Part shown: piece after piece, positions 41,625-50,800 of the stretch | Layout of the letters: every line of letters starts with the position of its first letter | Numbering within the stretch: position 1 is the stretch's first letter | Assembly: GCA_964562375.1 (NCBI GenBank) | Contig: CAZLSW010000014.1 | Span: 1 to 54,216, forward strand | DNA length: 54,216 bases | DNA from: JAJPXC01 sp964562375 | GTDB lineage: Bacteria > Bacteroidota > Bacteroidia > Bacteroidales > Muribaculaceae | Direction of reading: 5' to 3' | Notes under the pieces: model-generated | Databases searched by the model: none | What the model was told of the DNA's origin: nothing | Seen by the model: only the letters and a program-made list of their open reading frames with translations | Position numbers and translations under genes: made by a program

Positions 41625-42053
41625 ATGACCATAGACCAGATCCAAGACGAGATAATAGAGGAGTTTAGCGACATCGACGACTGGATGGACCGCTACGCCT
41701 ACATCATCGACCTGGGCAACCAGTTGCCCCCGATCGACGAGAAATACAAGACCCCCGAGCACCTGATTGAGGGATGCCAAAGCCGCGTGTGGCTCAACGC
41801 CGAGTTGCGCGACGGCAAGGTGTACTATACAGCCGATTCCGACGCCATTATCGTCAAGGGAATCATTTCACTGTTAATCAGGGTGTTGAACGGCCACACG
41901 CCGCGCGAGATTCTCGACTCCCACCTCTACTTTATCGACAAGATCGGCCTTGCCGAGCACCTGTCGCCCACCCGCAGCAACGGCCTTGTGGCCATGGTGA
42001 AGCAGATGAGGATGTACGCCCTGGCCTTCGAGACAATCGAAAAAGGCCATTAA
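41625..42053 (+). CDS. sufE: SufE family sulphur acceptor
   Basis: 142 residues, normal length. SufE fold with the active cysteine in EHLIEGCQSRVW (Cys51), then YTADSDAIIVKGIISLLIRV and LSPTRSNGLVAMVKQMRMYA. SufE takes persulphide from the SufS desulphurase and hands it to the SufBCD scaffold for Fe-S assembly. No other suf gene is near; pairing of sufE with the M28 peptidase gene is common in Bacteroidales. The start region is built of repeat DNA. Confidence 0.95.
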   Translation: MTIDQIQDEIIEEFSDIDDWMDRYAYIIDLGNQLPPIDEKYKTPEHLIEGCQSRVWLNAELRDGKVYYTADSDAIIVKGIISLLIRVLNGHTPREILDSHLYFIDKIGLAEHLSPTRSNGLVAMVKQMRMYALAFETIEKGH

Positions 42054-42078
42054 CATCGTCCCCTCGTCTACCTCGAGA

Positions 42079-42116
42079 TGTCGTGAACTCGTGCACTCGT
42101 GCATTCGTGCATTCGA
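42079..42116. repeat. CTCGTG/ATTCGTG short tandem repeat tract
   Basis: Words ACTCGTGC and ATTCGTGC repeated four times between sufE and the peptide transporter gene; same family as 34499-34577. Confidence 0.75.
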
Positions 42117-42156
42117 GAAAAAGAAAAAAGTAACCCTATAAATAATAAACCAAGCT

Positions 42157-43878
42157 ATGTTTAAAAACCAACCTAAAGGCCTTTACGTGCTCGCCCTGGC
42201 CAACACCGGCGAGCGCTTCGGCTACTACACAATGCTGGCTATCCTGCTGCTGTTCCTGCAGGCCAAATTCGCCTTCTCGACAGCCACCGCCGGCTTTATC
42301 TATTCAACATTCCTCGCATTGGTCTACTTCATGCCCATGATCGGCGGCTGGATCGCCGACAAATGGAACTTCCAGAAGACCGTCACGCTGGGCATCATCG
42401 TGATGTTCCTCGGCTACTTGGTGATGAGTTACCAAGGCGAGCGCGGCGCGACGTCGACGCTGATTATCGTGTTCGCGGGCTTGATCCTGATCGCTTGCGG
42501 TACGGGTTTGTTCAAGGGCAACCTCCAGGTGATGGTGGGCGACCTCTACAACGACCCCCGTTACAGCGACAAGCGCGACGTGGCCTTCTCCCTGTTCTAC
42601 ATGGCCATCAACATCGGCGCGATGTTCGCCCCGTCGGTTACCGAGGGGCTGTTGAATCTCTCGCTGCGCGACGCCGGCCTGGTGTACAACCCCGCTATCC
42701 CCTCGATTTGCAACAAGTTGCTCGCCGGCGAGGTGCTTAAGCCCGAGGCTTTGGCCACAATCACCGAGTTCACCAAGGGCCTTTCGGGCGACGCCCTGAT
42801 GGCCTACGCGGGCCAATATATCGACGCCATCTCCAAGGGCTACAGCTACGCATTTGCCGTGGCTTGCGGCTCGATGGTGCTGTCGTTCCTCATCTACAAG
42901 CTCGGCCGCTCCACCTACAAGCAGCTTAACGAGACCGATAAGTCGACCGGCACGACCAAAGCCGCCGGCGCCGACCACGAGCTTACTCCGGCTCAAACCA
43001 AGTCGCGTATCGTCGCCCTGCTGCTGGTGTTCACCGTCGTGATCTTCTTCTGGATGGTGTTCCACCAGAATGGCGCCACCCTCACTAAATTCGCCGAGGT
43101 ATTCACCTCCACCACCAACGGTTCCTGGACCCGTATCGGCTTCAACGTGTGGGCATTGGCCACGATCGTCGTGCTCGTTTACTCGGTGTTCAACCTCTTC
43201 TCCACACGCAAGCTCGGCGCCATCATCATCAACGCTGTAATCGCCGTGAGCGCGTGCGTGGGCATCGGCCTGTTCTACATCTACCTGCCCCAAGAGGCCA
43301 CCAACATCCAGCCTCAGATTTACCAGCAATTCAACCCCTTCTACGTCGTGGCTTTGACACCCTTCTCAGTGGCGATCTTCGCTTGGCTGGCCAAGAAAAA
43401 GAAAGAGCCGTCGGCACCTCGCAAGATCGGTTACGGCATGCTTGTTGCCGCCTTTGCCTTCGGCTTGTTGCTGATCGGTTCGCTTGGCCTGGGCGTGGCG
43501 CCCACCGAGGGTCAGGCCGACAAACTGGTATCGCCCAACTGGTTGATTACCACCTATCTGTTCTTGACGTTTGCCGAGCTGTTGCTGTCGCCCATGGGCA
43601 TCTCCTTCGTGTCGAAGGTGGCACCTCCCAAGTACAAGGGCTTGATGATGGGTTGCTGGTTTGGCGCAACGGCCATCGGTAACTACCTGGTGGTGATCCC
43701 CACATTGCTTTGGAACCACATTAATGTGGCCGTGCTGTGGGGCATTCTCATCGTCGTTTGCTTGATTTCGGCAACGTTCATCTTCTCGATTATGAAGAAG
43801 CTTGAGGCCGCCACGAGCGACACTCCCGCTCCGGCTACGGCCGATGCCCTTGAAACCGTCGAGGACGACGCTATCTAA
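42157..43878 (+). CDS. POT/PTR family proton-dependent peptide transporter
   Basis: 573 residues with 14 membrane helices as in bacterial POT proteins. Family marks: ANTGERFGYYTMLAILLLF (the ExxERFxYY proton-coupling motif near residue 17), FMPMIGGWIADKW, and KGNLQVMVGDLY for the second PTR signature region. It imports di- and tripeptides, including those freed by the M64 and M28 peptidases nearby. The C-terminus is Ala/Thr-rich (SDTPAPATADALE). It is a single gene with no clear promoter box. Confidence 0.93.
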   Translation: MFKNQPKGLYVLALANTGERFGYYTMLAILLLFLQAKFAFSTATAGFIYSTFLALVYFMPMIGGWIADKWNFQKTVTLGIIVMFLGYLVMSYQGERGATSTLIIVFAGLILIACGTGLFKGNLQVMVGDLYNDPRYSDKRDVAFSLFYMAINIGAMFAPSVTEGLLNLSLRDAGLVYNPAIPSICNKLLAGEVLKPEALATITEFTKGLSGDALMAYAGQYIDAISKGYSYAFAVACGSMVLSFLIYKLGRSTYKQLNETDKSTGTTKAAGADHELTPAQTKSRIVALLLVFTVVIFFWMVFHQNGATLTKFAEVFTSTTNGSWTRIGFNVWALATIVVLVYSVFNLFSTRKLGAIIINAVIAVSACVGIGLFYIYLPQEATNIQPQIYQQFNPFYVVALTPFSVAIFAWLAKKKKEPSAPRKIGYGMLVAAFAFGLLLIGSLGLGVAPTEGQADKLVSPNWLITTYLFLTFAELLLSPMGISFVSKVAPPKYKGLMMGCWFGATAIGNYLVVIPTLLWNHINVAVLWGILIVVCLISATFIFSIMKKLEAATSDTPAPATADALETVEDDAI

Positions 43879-43939
43879 AGTATAAAGTGATAGGTGTTAG
43901 TGATTAAGTGTGATAGCTTAGTTGCTGACACCTATTATT

Positions 43940-43995
43940 TTAAGGCTTTAAAGCTTTAAATCAATAAGGCATTAATGCATTAAAGCCTCAAAGAT
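43940..43995. repeat. CTTTAAA/GCATTAAT short repeats before the NAGPA gene
   Basis: AGGCTTTAAAGCTTTAAAT and GCATTAATGCATTAAAGCC form a broad palindrome; related to 40229-40282. Confidence 0.65.
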
Positions 43996-44027
43996 TTCAA
44001 GATACATAAAACACAAAAATAACCTCC

Positions 44028-46313
44028 ATGAAAAAGCATCTACTCTTTTTGACGATGGCCGCCGCTCTAAGTGCCTCGGCCACCGAAACTTGGACCCTTC
44101 AGGACAAAACTTATTACGTCGACACCTTGTACCACGCCACCGTGGGCCCGGGCGTCACCCAAACCTCCCTCGAGCTTTCCGGCGCGCAGGCCCTGCGCGT
44201 GTTCTACTCCACGGTTGACCTCACCAACCCCTACATTGACCTGCGCGCCACCCCGGCGGCCAACACCCTCAAGGGTGGCTCGACAATCCCCAACATGGCC
44301 GCCAAATGGGCCACCGACAACCTGCACTTCGTATCGGGTGTCAACGCCGATTTCTTCAGCGACTCCACTCCCATAGGCATGGAGGTGGTCGACGGCGAAT
44401 ATTACAACGCTGTGGGAGGTAGCTCATGGTTCTATTGGGGCCAAACCGACGAGAAGACCCAATATCTTGGTTCGGTGGGCTTTAACGGTACTGTTACCAA
44501 GGCCGACGGCACTTCCTGCACCATCAACTCCATCAACGGAACCCGCTACGAGAACTTCCTGGTGCTGTTCAACTCCCACAAGGGCACCAACACCGGCACC
44601 AACGCCTACGGCACCGAGGTGACCGTCGTGCCCGTTGACGGTGCCAAACTCACCCCCGGAGCCACTTTCCAGGCCTGCGTGACCGTCGCCCCCACCACCG
44701 ACGGCTCGATGACCATCCCCAGCGACGGGATTGTGATCTCGGGCCATGGCACCGCCAAGACGTTCCTCTCCGACCTTCAGGAGGGCGACCTAGTGACAAT
44801 CTCCTCCAACTTCTCTTTTGGCGGTAACGAGGTGGCTCTCACCCAGTTGGCCGGAGGCAAACCGATAATCCTCTCGGGGGGTGTCACCCTCAATACCCAG
44901 GATGCCCTCGACCACCTCACCGCGCTCAATCCCCGCACGGCAATCGGCTATGACGCCACCGGCACCAAGGTGGTGATGCTAGTCGTGGATGGCCGCACCT
45001 CTATCTCGGTGGGAGTCGTGTCAAAGGTTCTGGCCGACATCATGCGCTATGTGGGCTGCTCCGAGGCACTTAACTTCGACGGCGGCGGCTCCTCGACCAT
45101 GTGGACCAAGATGAACGGGGTGGAGAACAATCCCAGCGACGGCTCGCCCCGCTCGGTGGTTAACGGTGTCTTCGCCGTGAGCCGCACCCCTAAGGACGAC
45201 GAAATCGCCTCCATCGCCTTCAACGACTATGTGATTTCCCTACCCAAATACGGACTCTATTGCCCTGTGATTAACGGTTTTAACAAATATGGCGTTTACG
45301 TGGGCACCGTGGAGGCTCAGCTCTCCTGCGACCCTGAGTTGGGCGAAATCGTAGACGGCGGTCTGCACCTCTTGGCCTCCGGCTCGGGTACTCACCCCCT
45401 GACCGCCACTTACAACGGCGCCACCGCTACCCTGGCCGTGACTATCGGCGAAGGCTCTCCCGAATTCAAGCGCTCATCGGTACTGGTTGATGGAACGTGG
45501 GACTATACCGTTGAGGTACAGGCACTTGTCAACGGCGAATACATGACCATCGCCAACGAGGCCCTCACCTGGGAGTCGCTATCGCCCGACATCGCCACAG
45601 TGAGCGACCTGGGCGTGGTGCATGGCGTGGCTAACGGCACTGCCACTATCACCGGCACTGTGGGCGACATCGTCAACACCCTGCAGGTGGTGGTGGAAAT
45701 CCCTGAAAGTCAGCGCATGGTGGTGGACGAGATGAACTCCCTCGACAACTTCAAGGTAACCACCTCAGGCGTCTCCACGCCCGAAGTCACCACCCTCAGC
45801 GACGGCGGCTGTAATCTCGCCTTCAACATCACCAGCACCCGCTCCACCTCGATCGCTTTGGCCGAGGACATCACTTTCTGGAGCCGTCCCGACCAGCTCG
45901 AACTGTTGCTCGACTCCTCCACCTCGTCGGTTGAGAACGTCACCTTTACCTACTCGTGCGACGGGGCTCGTAGCGCGTCGGTAAAGGTAGCACCAGTCGA
46001 CGGCCGCGTGCTTGTGGATTGGGCCGATGCGTTCGACACCCAATCGGCCGATGCTTATCCCTTGATGCTCAAGAAGATCACCCTCAACATCACTGGCTCC
46101 AACGGCGACGCTTGCTCGGTGGATCTCGGTGCCTTGACGGCCATCTATCTCAACGCCTCGGGCGTAGGCTCGATCGGTGCCGACACGGCAACGGCAATCG
46201 ACGGCCCCACGGTTTACTACAACCTTCAGGGACAGCGAGTTTCGCGCCTCGTCCCAGGCCAAATCTACATCCGTCGCGCCGGCACCACGGCCACCAAGAT
46301 TCTGGCTAAGTAG
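44028..46313 (+). CDS. Secreted phosphodiester glycosidase (NAGPA domain) with Ig-like domain and sorting tail
   Basis: 761 residues with a signal peptide (MKKHLLFLTMAAALSASA). The NAGPA/DUF2233 domain spans about 90-385: FVSGVNADFFSDSTPIGMEV, then ALTQLAGGKPIIL, PRTAIGYDATGTKVVMLVVD and the glycine-rich NFDGGGSSTMW near 348. Family members remove alpha-N-acetylglucosamine from a phosphodiester linkage, the human form uncovering mannose-6-phosphate, so host glycoprotein or teichoic-type diesters are plausible targets. An Ig-like BIG2 domain (IANEALTWESLSPDIATVSD) lies near 510-570. The tail ends NLQGQRVSRLVPGQIYIRRA and TKILAK, nearly the same last residues as the sialidase, and the same REP array starts on the stop codon. 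Confidence 0.88.
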   Translation: MKKHLLFLTMAAALSASATETWTLQDKTYYVDTLYHATVGPGVTQTSLELSGAQALRVFYSTVDLTNPYIDLRATPAANTLKGGSTIPNMAAKWATDNLHFVSGVNADFFSDSTPIGMEVVDGEYYNAVGGSSWFYWGQTDEKTQYLGSVGFNGTVTKADGTSCTINSINGTRYENFLVLFNSHKGTNTGTNAYGTEVTVVPVDGAKLTPGATFQACVTVAPTTDGSMTIPSDGIVISGHGTAKTFLSDLQEGDLVTISSNFSFGGNEVALTQLAGGKPIILSGGVTLNTQDALDHLTALNPRTAIGYDATGTKVVMLVVDGRTSISVGVVSKVLADIMRYVGCSEALNFDGGGSSTMWTKMNGVENNPSDGSPRSVVNGVFAVSRTPKDDEIASIAFNDYVISLPKYGLYCPVINGFNKYGVYVGTVEAQLSCDPELGEIVDGGLHLLASGSGTHPLTATYNGATATLAVTIGEGSPEFKRSSVLVDGTWDYTVEVQALVNGEYMTIANEALTWESLSPDIATVSDLGVVHGVANGTATITGTVGDIVNTLQVVVEIPESQRMVVDEMNSLDNFKVTTSGVSTPEVTTLSDGGCNLAFNITSTRSTSIALAEDITFWSRPDQLELLLDSSTSSVENVTFTYSCDGARSASVKVAPVDGRVLVDWADAFDTQSADAYPLMLKKITLNITGSNGDACSVDLGALTAIYLNASGVGSIGADTATAIDGPTVYYNLQGQRVSRLVPGQIYIRRAGTTATKILAK

Positions 46314-46493
46314 GAGGTCCCGCCGTGTTAAGTAGGATGTCCCGCCGTGCCGGCGGGACACAATAAGTAGGACGTCCCGCCGTGCCGGCGGGACAAAGAT
46401 AATCTGTCGGGCCGGCACGGCCCGACATCCTTTCTGACTCTGTCGGGCCGGCACGGCCCGACATCCTACTTAAGCACCGCCCGACATCCTTTC
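46308..46493 (+). repeat. REP/BIME-like hairpin cluster 2
   Basis: Units: 46308-46328 (left half, on the stop codon), 46330-46359, 46365-46394 (direct, stem TCCCGCC/GGCGGGA), then 46406-46431, 46442-46471 and 46475-46493 (inverted, stem TCGGGCC/GGCCCGA). The foot AAGTAGGA contains GTAG. The change of both stem arms between classes is compensatory. The spacer has TTTCTGACTCTG repeated between inverted units. Confidence 0.85.
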
Positions 46494-46526
46494 TGACTCT
46501 GCCGGAACACTGCTAAAGCAGTGGAA
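46494..46526. other. Spacer hairpin before the M64 promoter
   Basis: CACTGCTAAAGCAGTG (about 46508-46523) forms a 6-bp stem with a 4-nt loop, possibly a terminator for the upstream gene, although no T-run follows. Confidence 0.35.
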
Positions 46527-46558
46527 TTTGCTGAGGCAGAGAAAATTTGGTAATTTTG
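46527..46558 (+). promoter_or_regulatory. Consensus promoter of the M64 gene
   Basis: TTTG (46527-46530), 20 bp, TAATTTTG (46551-46558). The ATG is 7 nt further, so the message is nearly leaderless. Confidence 0.85.
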
Positions 46559-46565
46559 CGGAAAT

Positions 46566-47795
46566 ATGAAAAGAATACTTCTAATATTTCTGCTACTCCC
46601 ACTCTGGGCCGTCGCTCAGGGGACATTTGACACGTGTTTCAGCGATTCCACGCTCAGGCTCGATTATATCTTCGGAGGCAACGCCTCGGCTCCTGTGATC
46701 TTGGAGCACAGCCAAAGCAAGCATCCCGGGTGGCACGGCCGTCGCGCCCATCTGGCCGAGGTGCCATTCGCAGGCTCGGGACAGATCAACGTCATCGACG
46801 AGGCCTCGGGCGACACGATCTATCGCCACCCGTTCTCGTCATTGTTCCAAGAGTGGTTGTCAACCGATGAGGCCGCTACCCATAATCAGGCGTTTGAAAA
46901 CACTTACCTGGTGCCTCTGCCCCGGGGAAAGGCCATAATCGACATCGCCCTATACGACAATCACCGCGACGTGATTGCTCATATGCGGCATCGCTACGAC
47001 CCGGCGGACCCCAACGTGAGGGTAGGGGGGCAAGGCGTGCCAACGCCCCACGTCACCCTGCGCAAGGCGGCCGACCCCACCAGCGCCATCCACGTGGCCA
47101 TCGTGGCCGAGGGATACACCCAGGCGCAGATGCCCGCGTTTTACACCAAGGCTCGCGAGGTGGTTAACGCCTTGGCCTCCCACGAGCCGTTCACGTCCAA
47201 TCTCGACCGTTTCACCTTCACCGCCGTGGGCGCCCCCTCCGAGCAGTCGGGTGCGAGCGACCCTGTGGCAGGCTCGTGGCGCTCCACAGCCCTGGGCAGC
47301 CACTTCAACACGTTCTATTCCGACCGCTACCTTACCGTCCCCCGCGTGTTTCGTCTCCACGACCTGCTCGAGGGCATCCCCTACGAGCATATCATCATCG
47401 TTGCCAACACCGAGAAATACGGCGGCGGTGGTATCTACAATTCCTACACGATGGTAAGCGCCAACGACCCCAATTTCCTCCCTGTCGTTGTCCATGAGTT
47501 TGGGCATAGCTTTGGAGGCTTGGCCGACGAGTATTTCTACGACGGCGACGTGATGGAGGACAGCTATCCGCTCGACGTGGAGCCGTGGGAACCCAATATC
47601 ACCACCCGTGTCGACTTCGCCTCCAAGTGGGAGGACATGATGGACCAAGAGGGCGTGGGCCTCTTTGAGGGTGGGGGATACACCTCCAAAGGTGTCTATC
47701 GCCCGGCCGACAATTGCCGAATGCGCACCAACACTCACACCGGTTTCTGCCCCGTCTGCCAGCGAGCCATCCTCCGCGTCATCCAAATGCGATAA
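46566..47795 (+). CDS. Secreted M64 family metallopeptidase (IgA peptidase type)
   Basis: 409 residues with a signal peptide (MKRILLIFLLLPLWAVAQG). An N-terminal M64_N beta domain (about 20-150) is followed by the zinc protease domain with HEFGHSFGGLADEYF near residue 310, the HExxH-type site plus the third ligand region of metzincin-like proteases; the Met-turn is not clear. CRMRTNTHTGFCPVCQ near the C-terminus closes the family pattern. Members were first seen as IgA-cleaving enzymes of gut Clostridium; here host glycoproteins or IgA are candidate substrates. Unlike neighbours it has no sorting tail, so it may be periplasmic or released. Convergent with the giant gene at 47873. Confidence 0.9.
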   Translation: MKRILLIFLLLPLWAVAQGTFDTCFSDSTLRLDYIFGGNASAPVILEHSQSKHPGWHGRRAHLAEVPFAGSGQINVIDEASGDTIYRHPFSSLFQEWLSTDEAATHNQAFENTYLVPLPRGKAIIDIALYDNHRDVIAHMRHRYDPADPNVRVGGQGVPTPHVTLRKAADPTSAIHVAIVAEGYTQAQMPAFYTKAREVVNALASHEPFTSNLDRFTFTAVGAPSEQSGASDPVAGSWRSTALGSHFNTFYSDRYLTVPRVFRLHDLLEGIPYEHIIIVANTEKYGGGGIYNSYTMVSANDPNFLPVVVHEFGHSFGGLADEYFYDGDVMEDSYPLDVEPWEPNITTRVDFASKWEDMMDQEGVGLFEGGGYTSKGVYRPADNCRMRTNTHTGFCPVCQRAILRVIQMR

Positions 47796-47815
47796 TCAAC
47801 CCCTTACACAAAATT

Positions 47816-47844
47816 AGCCTCGCCATGGTCTCCCAGGCGAGGCT
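47816..47844. terminator. Bidirectional terminator between M64 and the giant gene
   Basis: AGCCTCGCC/GGCGAGGCT is a perfect 9-bp stem with an 11-nt loop between convergent genes; the minus strand continues AATTTTG. Same stem as at 4845-4874. Confidence 0.75.
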
Positions 47845-47872
47845 ATTATACTTAATCACTAATACTTATCAC

Positions 47873-50800
47873 TTAATACCTTACCTTCAGTGCTCCTCGG
47901 GCATTCACCTTGAGGTAAACCTGACCCTTGACGGGATGGCTTACCCGCTGGCCTTGCAGGGTAAAGTAAGCATCGTTGCCAGCGGCGTCAACCGAGATGG
48001 CCTCCACGCCGGTCTGCTGGCCGTAGACAGTGACGGTTTCGGCCTTCGCGGGCACGCCCAACGGGATGGCTGTGAGGGTGCGGGTGGGGGTAATCACCTC
48101 GTCATCGTTCTCGCGGGTGGAGATACCGCGGGTTGAAGTCACCTCATCGTCGTCGGCGGCTGCAACCGTGGGCACGAAGTCGAACGACAGGTCGCTGTAC
48201 TGGTAGCAGGGGATGTACCACACAAACTTGGCCTCGGGGAGGGTAATCGACGAGTTGGTGTTGGGCTCGGCCGAAGGAGCCACCAAGGGCAGGATCTGCA
48301 CGGGGAGATACCCGCCGCCGAGAACGTTCTGGGCTGCCAGGCGCGACCAGTTGTGCTTGGAGTCGTCGTAGGTACCGCTTAGTATGGCGTAGCCGTCAAG
48401 ACCGGCGTCCTGGCCGTAGTAACCGCCCTGGGGCACAATCGAGCCCCCGTTGGCTGCGCGTGAGGTCGTCCAGGTGCCGTTAGAGGGCGTCGTATGGGAC
48501 GTAGGTACGTAGTAGCCTAGGTAGAGGTTGAGATTGTTGTTGGCCACGTTCTCGAGGATTGTGCAATCATCGGCGGCGGGAACCGAACCAGTGGCGAAAG
48601 CCTTGTACTGGGCGTTGCCGTGGCGTACCCACCAGAGGTTGTCGTCGGTGTCGAGGAGCTGCACGTCGTTGTAGTTTAGCTCGGCGCTCTTAGAGGGAGC
48701 GATCCAGTTGGACTGGGTGACGGCGGAGAGGTTGGACCCGCTGGTACCCGTAGCCGTGGTCGACGAGGTGTTGGTGATGGCCTCGGTGATGGGGTCGTCG
48801 TCGGTGCTAGCCTGCACGTACTTGGCCGAAGCGTTGAGAGCCAGGGTGTAGCCGCCGGGGAGCTCATAGTAGGAGTGGTTGCCGATGGTGGTTTTGGATG
48901 TGAGGTCGAGCGCGGCGGGGACGTGGGTCATCGTGCCGGGCACGTCAACGACGGCGGTGGAGTTGTTGACCGTGGCGGTAGAAACGACCTCCTTGGAGGG
49001 GTTCAACAGTTTGAGGGTGTAGTCGATGGTCCAGCCAGCGGCGGTAACCTTGTCGGAGAGCTTGGGAATGTCGAGTGTAACGGGGATCTGCAGGTCGTTC
49101 ATCAGCGAGTACATCACTGGGGCCTCGGTGGCGAGGAGGTTGCCCTCTACGTCGCGGGATGCGTCGCTGGCGCCCACCGGCATCATCTCAACGTCGCCGT
49201 AGGTGGTCATACCCGTCGAGAGCTTCGCGATGTCGAGCTTGGAAGCGGTGAGGCCTGCGGGTGGCATAACAACGTCGGTTTGCACGGTGGCCATATCGAA
49301 GGCGAGCGCGTTCCAGGAGTCCTCATCGGCGTCATCGGCCACAAGGTAAATGTTGAACTTGTAAGGCTGGCGACCGGATGCCTCGGTGACGCCCTTGTTG
49401 GCGGCGAGGTTGCGCAGGTAGATAGCTGGAAGGGCGAGTGAGGTTGCGCCTTCGGGGATCTCATACTGAGTGTAAGCGCTTTCGGCGGGGATTTGGGCCT
49501 TGCCGTTATAAGCGATATCGAGGGGATCCTCGGTGACGGTGAACGCACCCGAGGCGAGCGCGGCGCCCTTGGTGTAGGTGTCGGCGGCGGTGACGTAGTA
49601 GCGCTTAACGACGTCGGCTACGGTGACATCCTCGGTCTTGGCGGTAACGCCATCCTCCTCGTAAACGGTCTCGCCAGCGTCGTTCTTTACCACTTTCTTC
49701 ACGGGCATTGAGAGGACTGAGGAGTTGGGCTGGGCCGAGATGCGCAGGTCGAAGGTATAGAGCGAGCCGTCCATCACTTGCTCGGCGCGGGCGGTGACAG
49801 GCACACCAGCGTAGGCGATGGTGACGGTGTTGCTCTCGGCCGACTTGTCGCTCGATTCGTAATGCACGATCACCTCGTAGTAGTAGGTGCCTTGGGCGAC
49901 GGTGTTCTCGTCGTCAATTAGAGCCGTCCAGTTGGCCCAATCAGCGGCGGTGGTGTTGGCTCCGTAGCCGGGCACGAGATCCTCGATTTCAAGCTCGTAG
50001 GAGTCGGATTCCTCGTCGTATACGTAGCGGTTGATTTGGATCGAGGAGATGGCGCGTGTGGCGGCGTTGGTGAGGTCGCTTGCCGAGATGCGCCACATGT
50101 ATTGGAGGGTATTCTTGGTGCCGGTCTTGCGATAGGCCTGGATCTGCGGGCCATAGGATTCGGTAATCAGCTGCACAACCGAGTTGGTGAAGCCCTTGTC
50201 GGGGTCGTACCACAGGATGATGCGCTTGAAGTAGACAGGCTCGGAGGCGTATACCTCATTGCCGCTGGCGTCGGTAGTGTAGATCATGAAGTTGGCTTGG
50301 TTGACGTCGCGGCCGGTGCCGTAAACGTTCAATGTGCCACCGTCGGTGGGGTCGGCGCCAAGCACGGCGTGGCTCCATCCCTCGTGGGCGTGGCCTCCGT
50401 TCTCGTAGAACCAGCGGGCGTCAACGGGGACCACGGTGTTGCCGTCGGAGTCCTTCCACTCAACCTCGTCAATTGATTCGTCGGCTTGGCGGTTGCCGCC
50501 CCAGCCGGTCCAGATCTTGAAGTCGCCGTTGATCCACACGTCCTTCATCACGTAGCACTCCCAGTTGGTGTCCTCGTAATAGGTGTTGTCGATTTCGGCA
50601 TCCGAGTCGGAGTCGCCGTGGTAGAGGATGAAGTGCTCGTTGTAGGTGAAATCGCCGTTGGAGACAGTCTGCTCATCGCCGATCTTGTTGTACTGCTGCT
50701 CGTCGTCGACGAGGGAGAGTTTGCCGGTCTCGGGGTCGCGCTTGGGGTGCATGTAGTAGAGGGCCTTGTAGGCGTCGGAGGAGAGGTCGAGCACGTCGCG

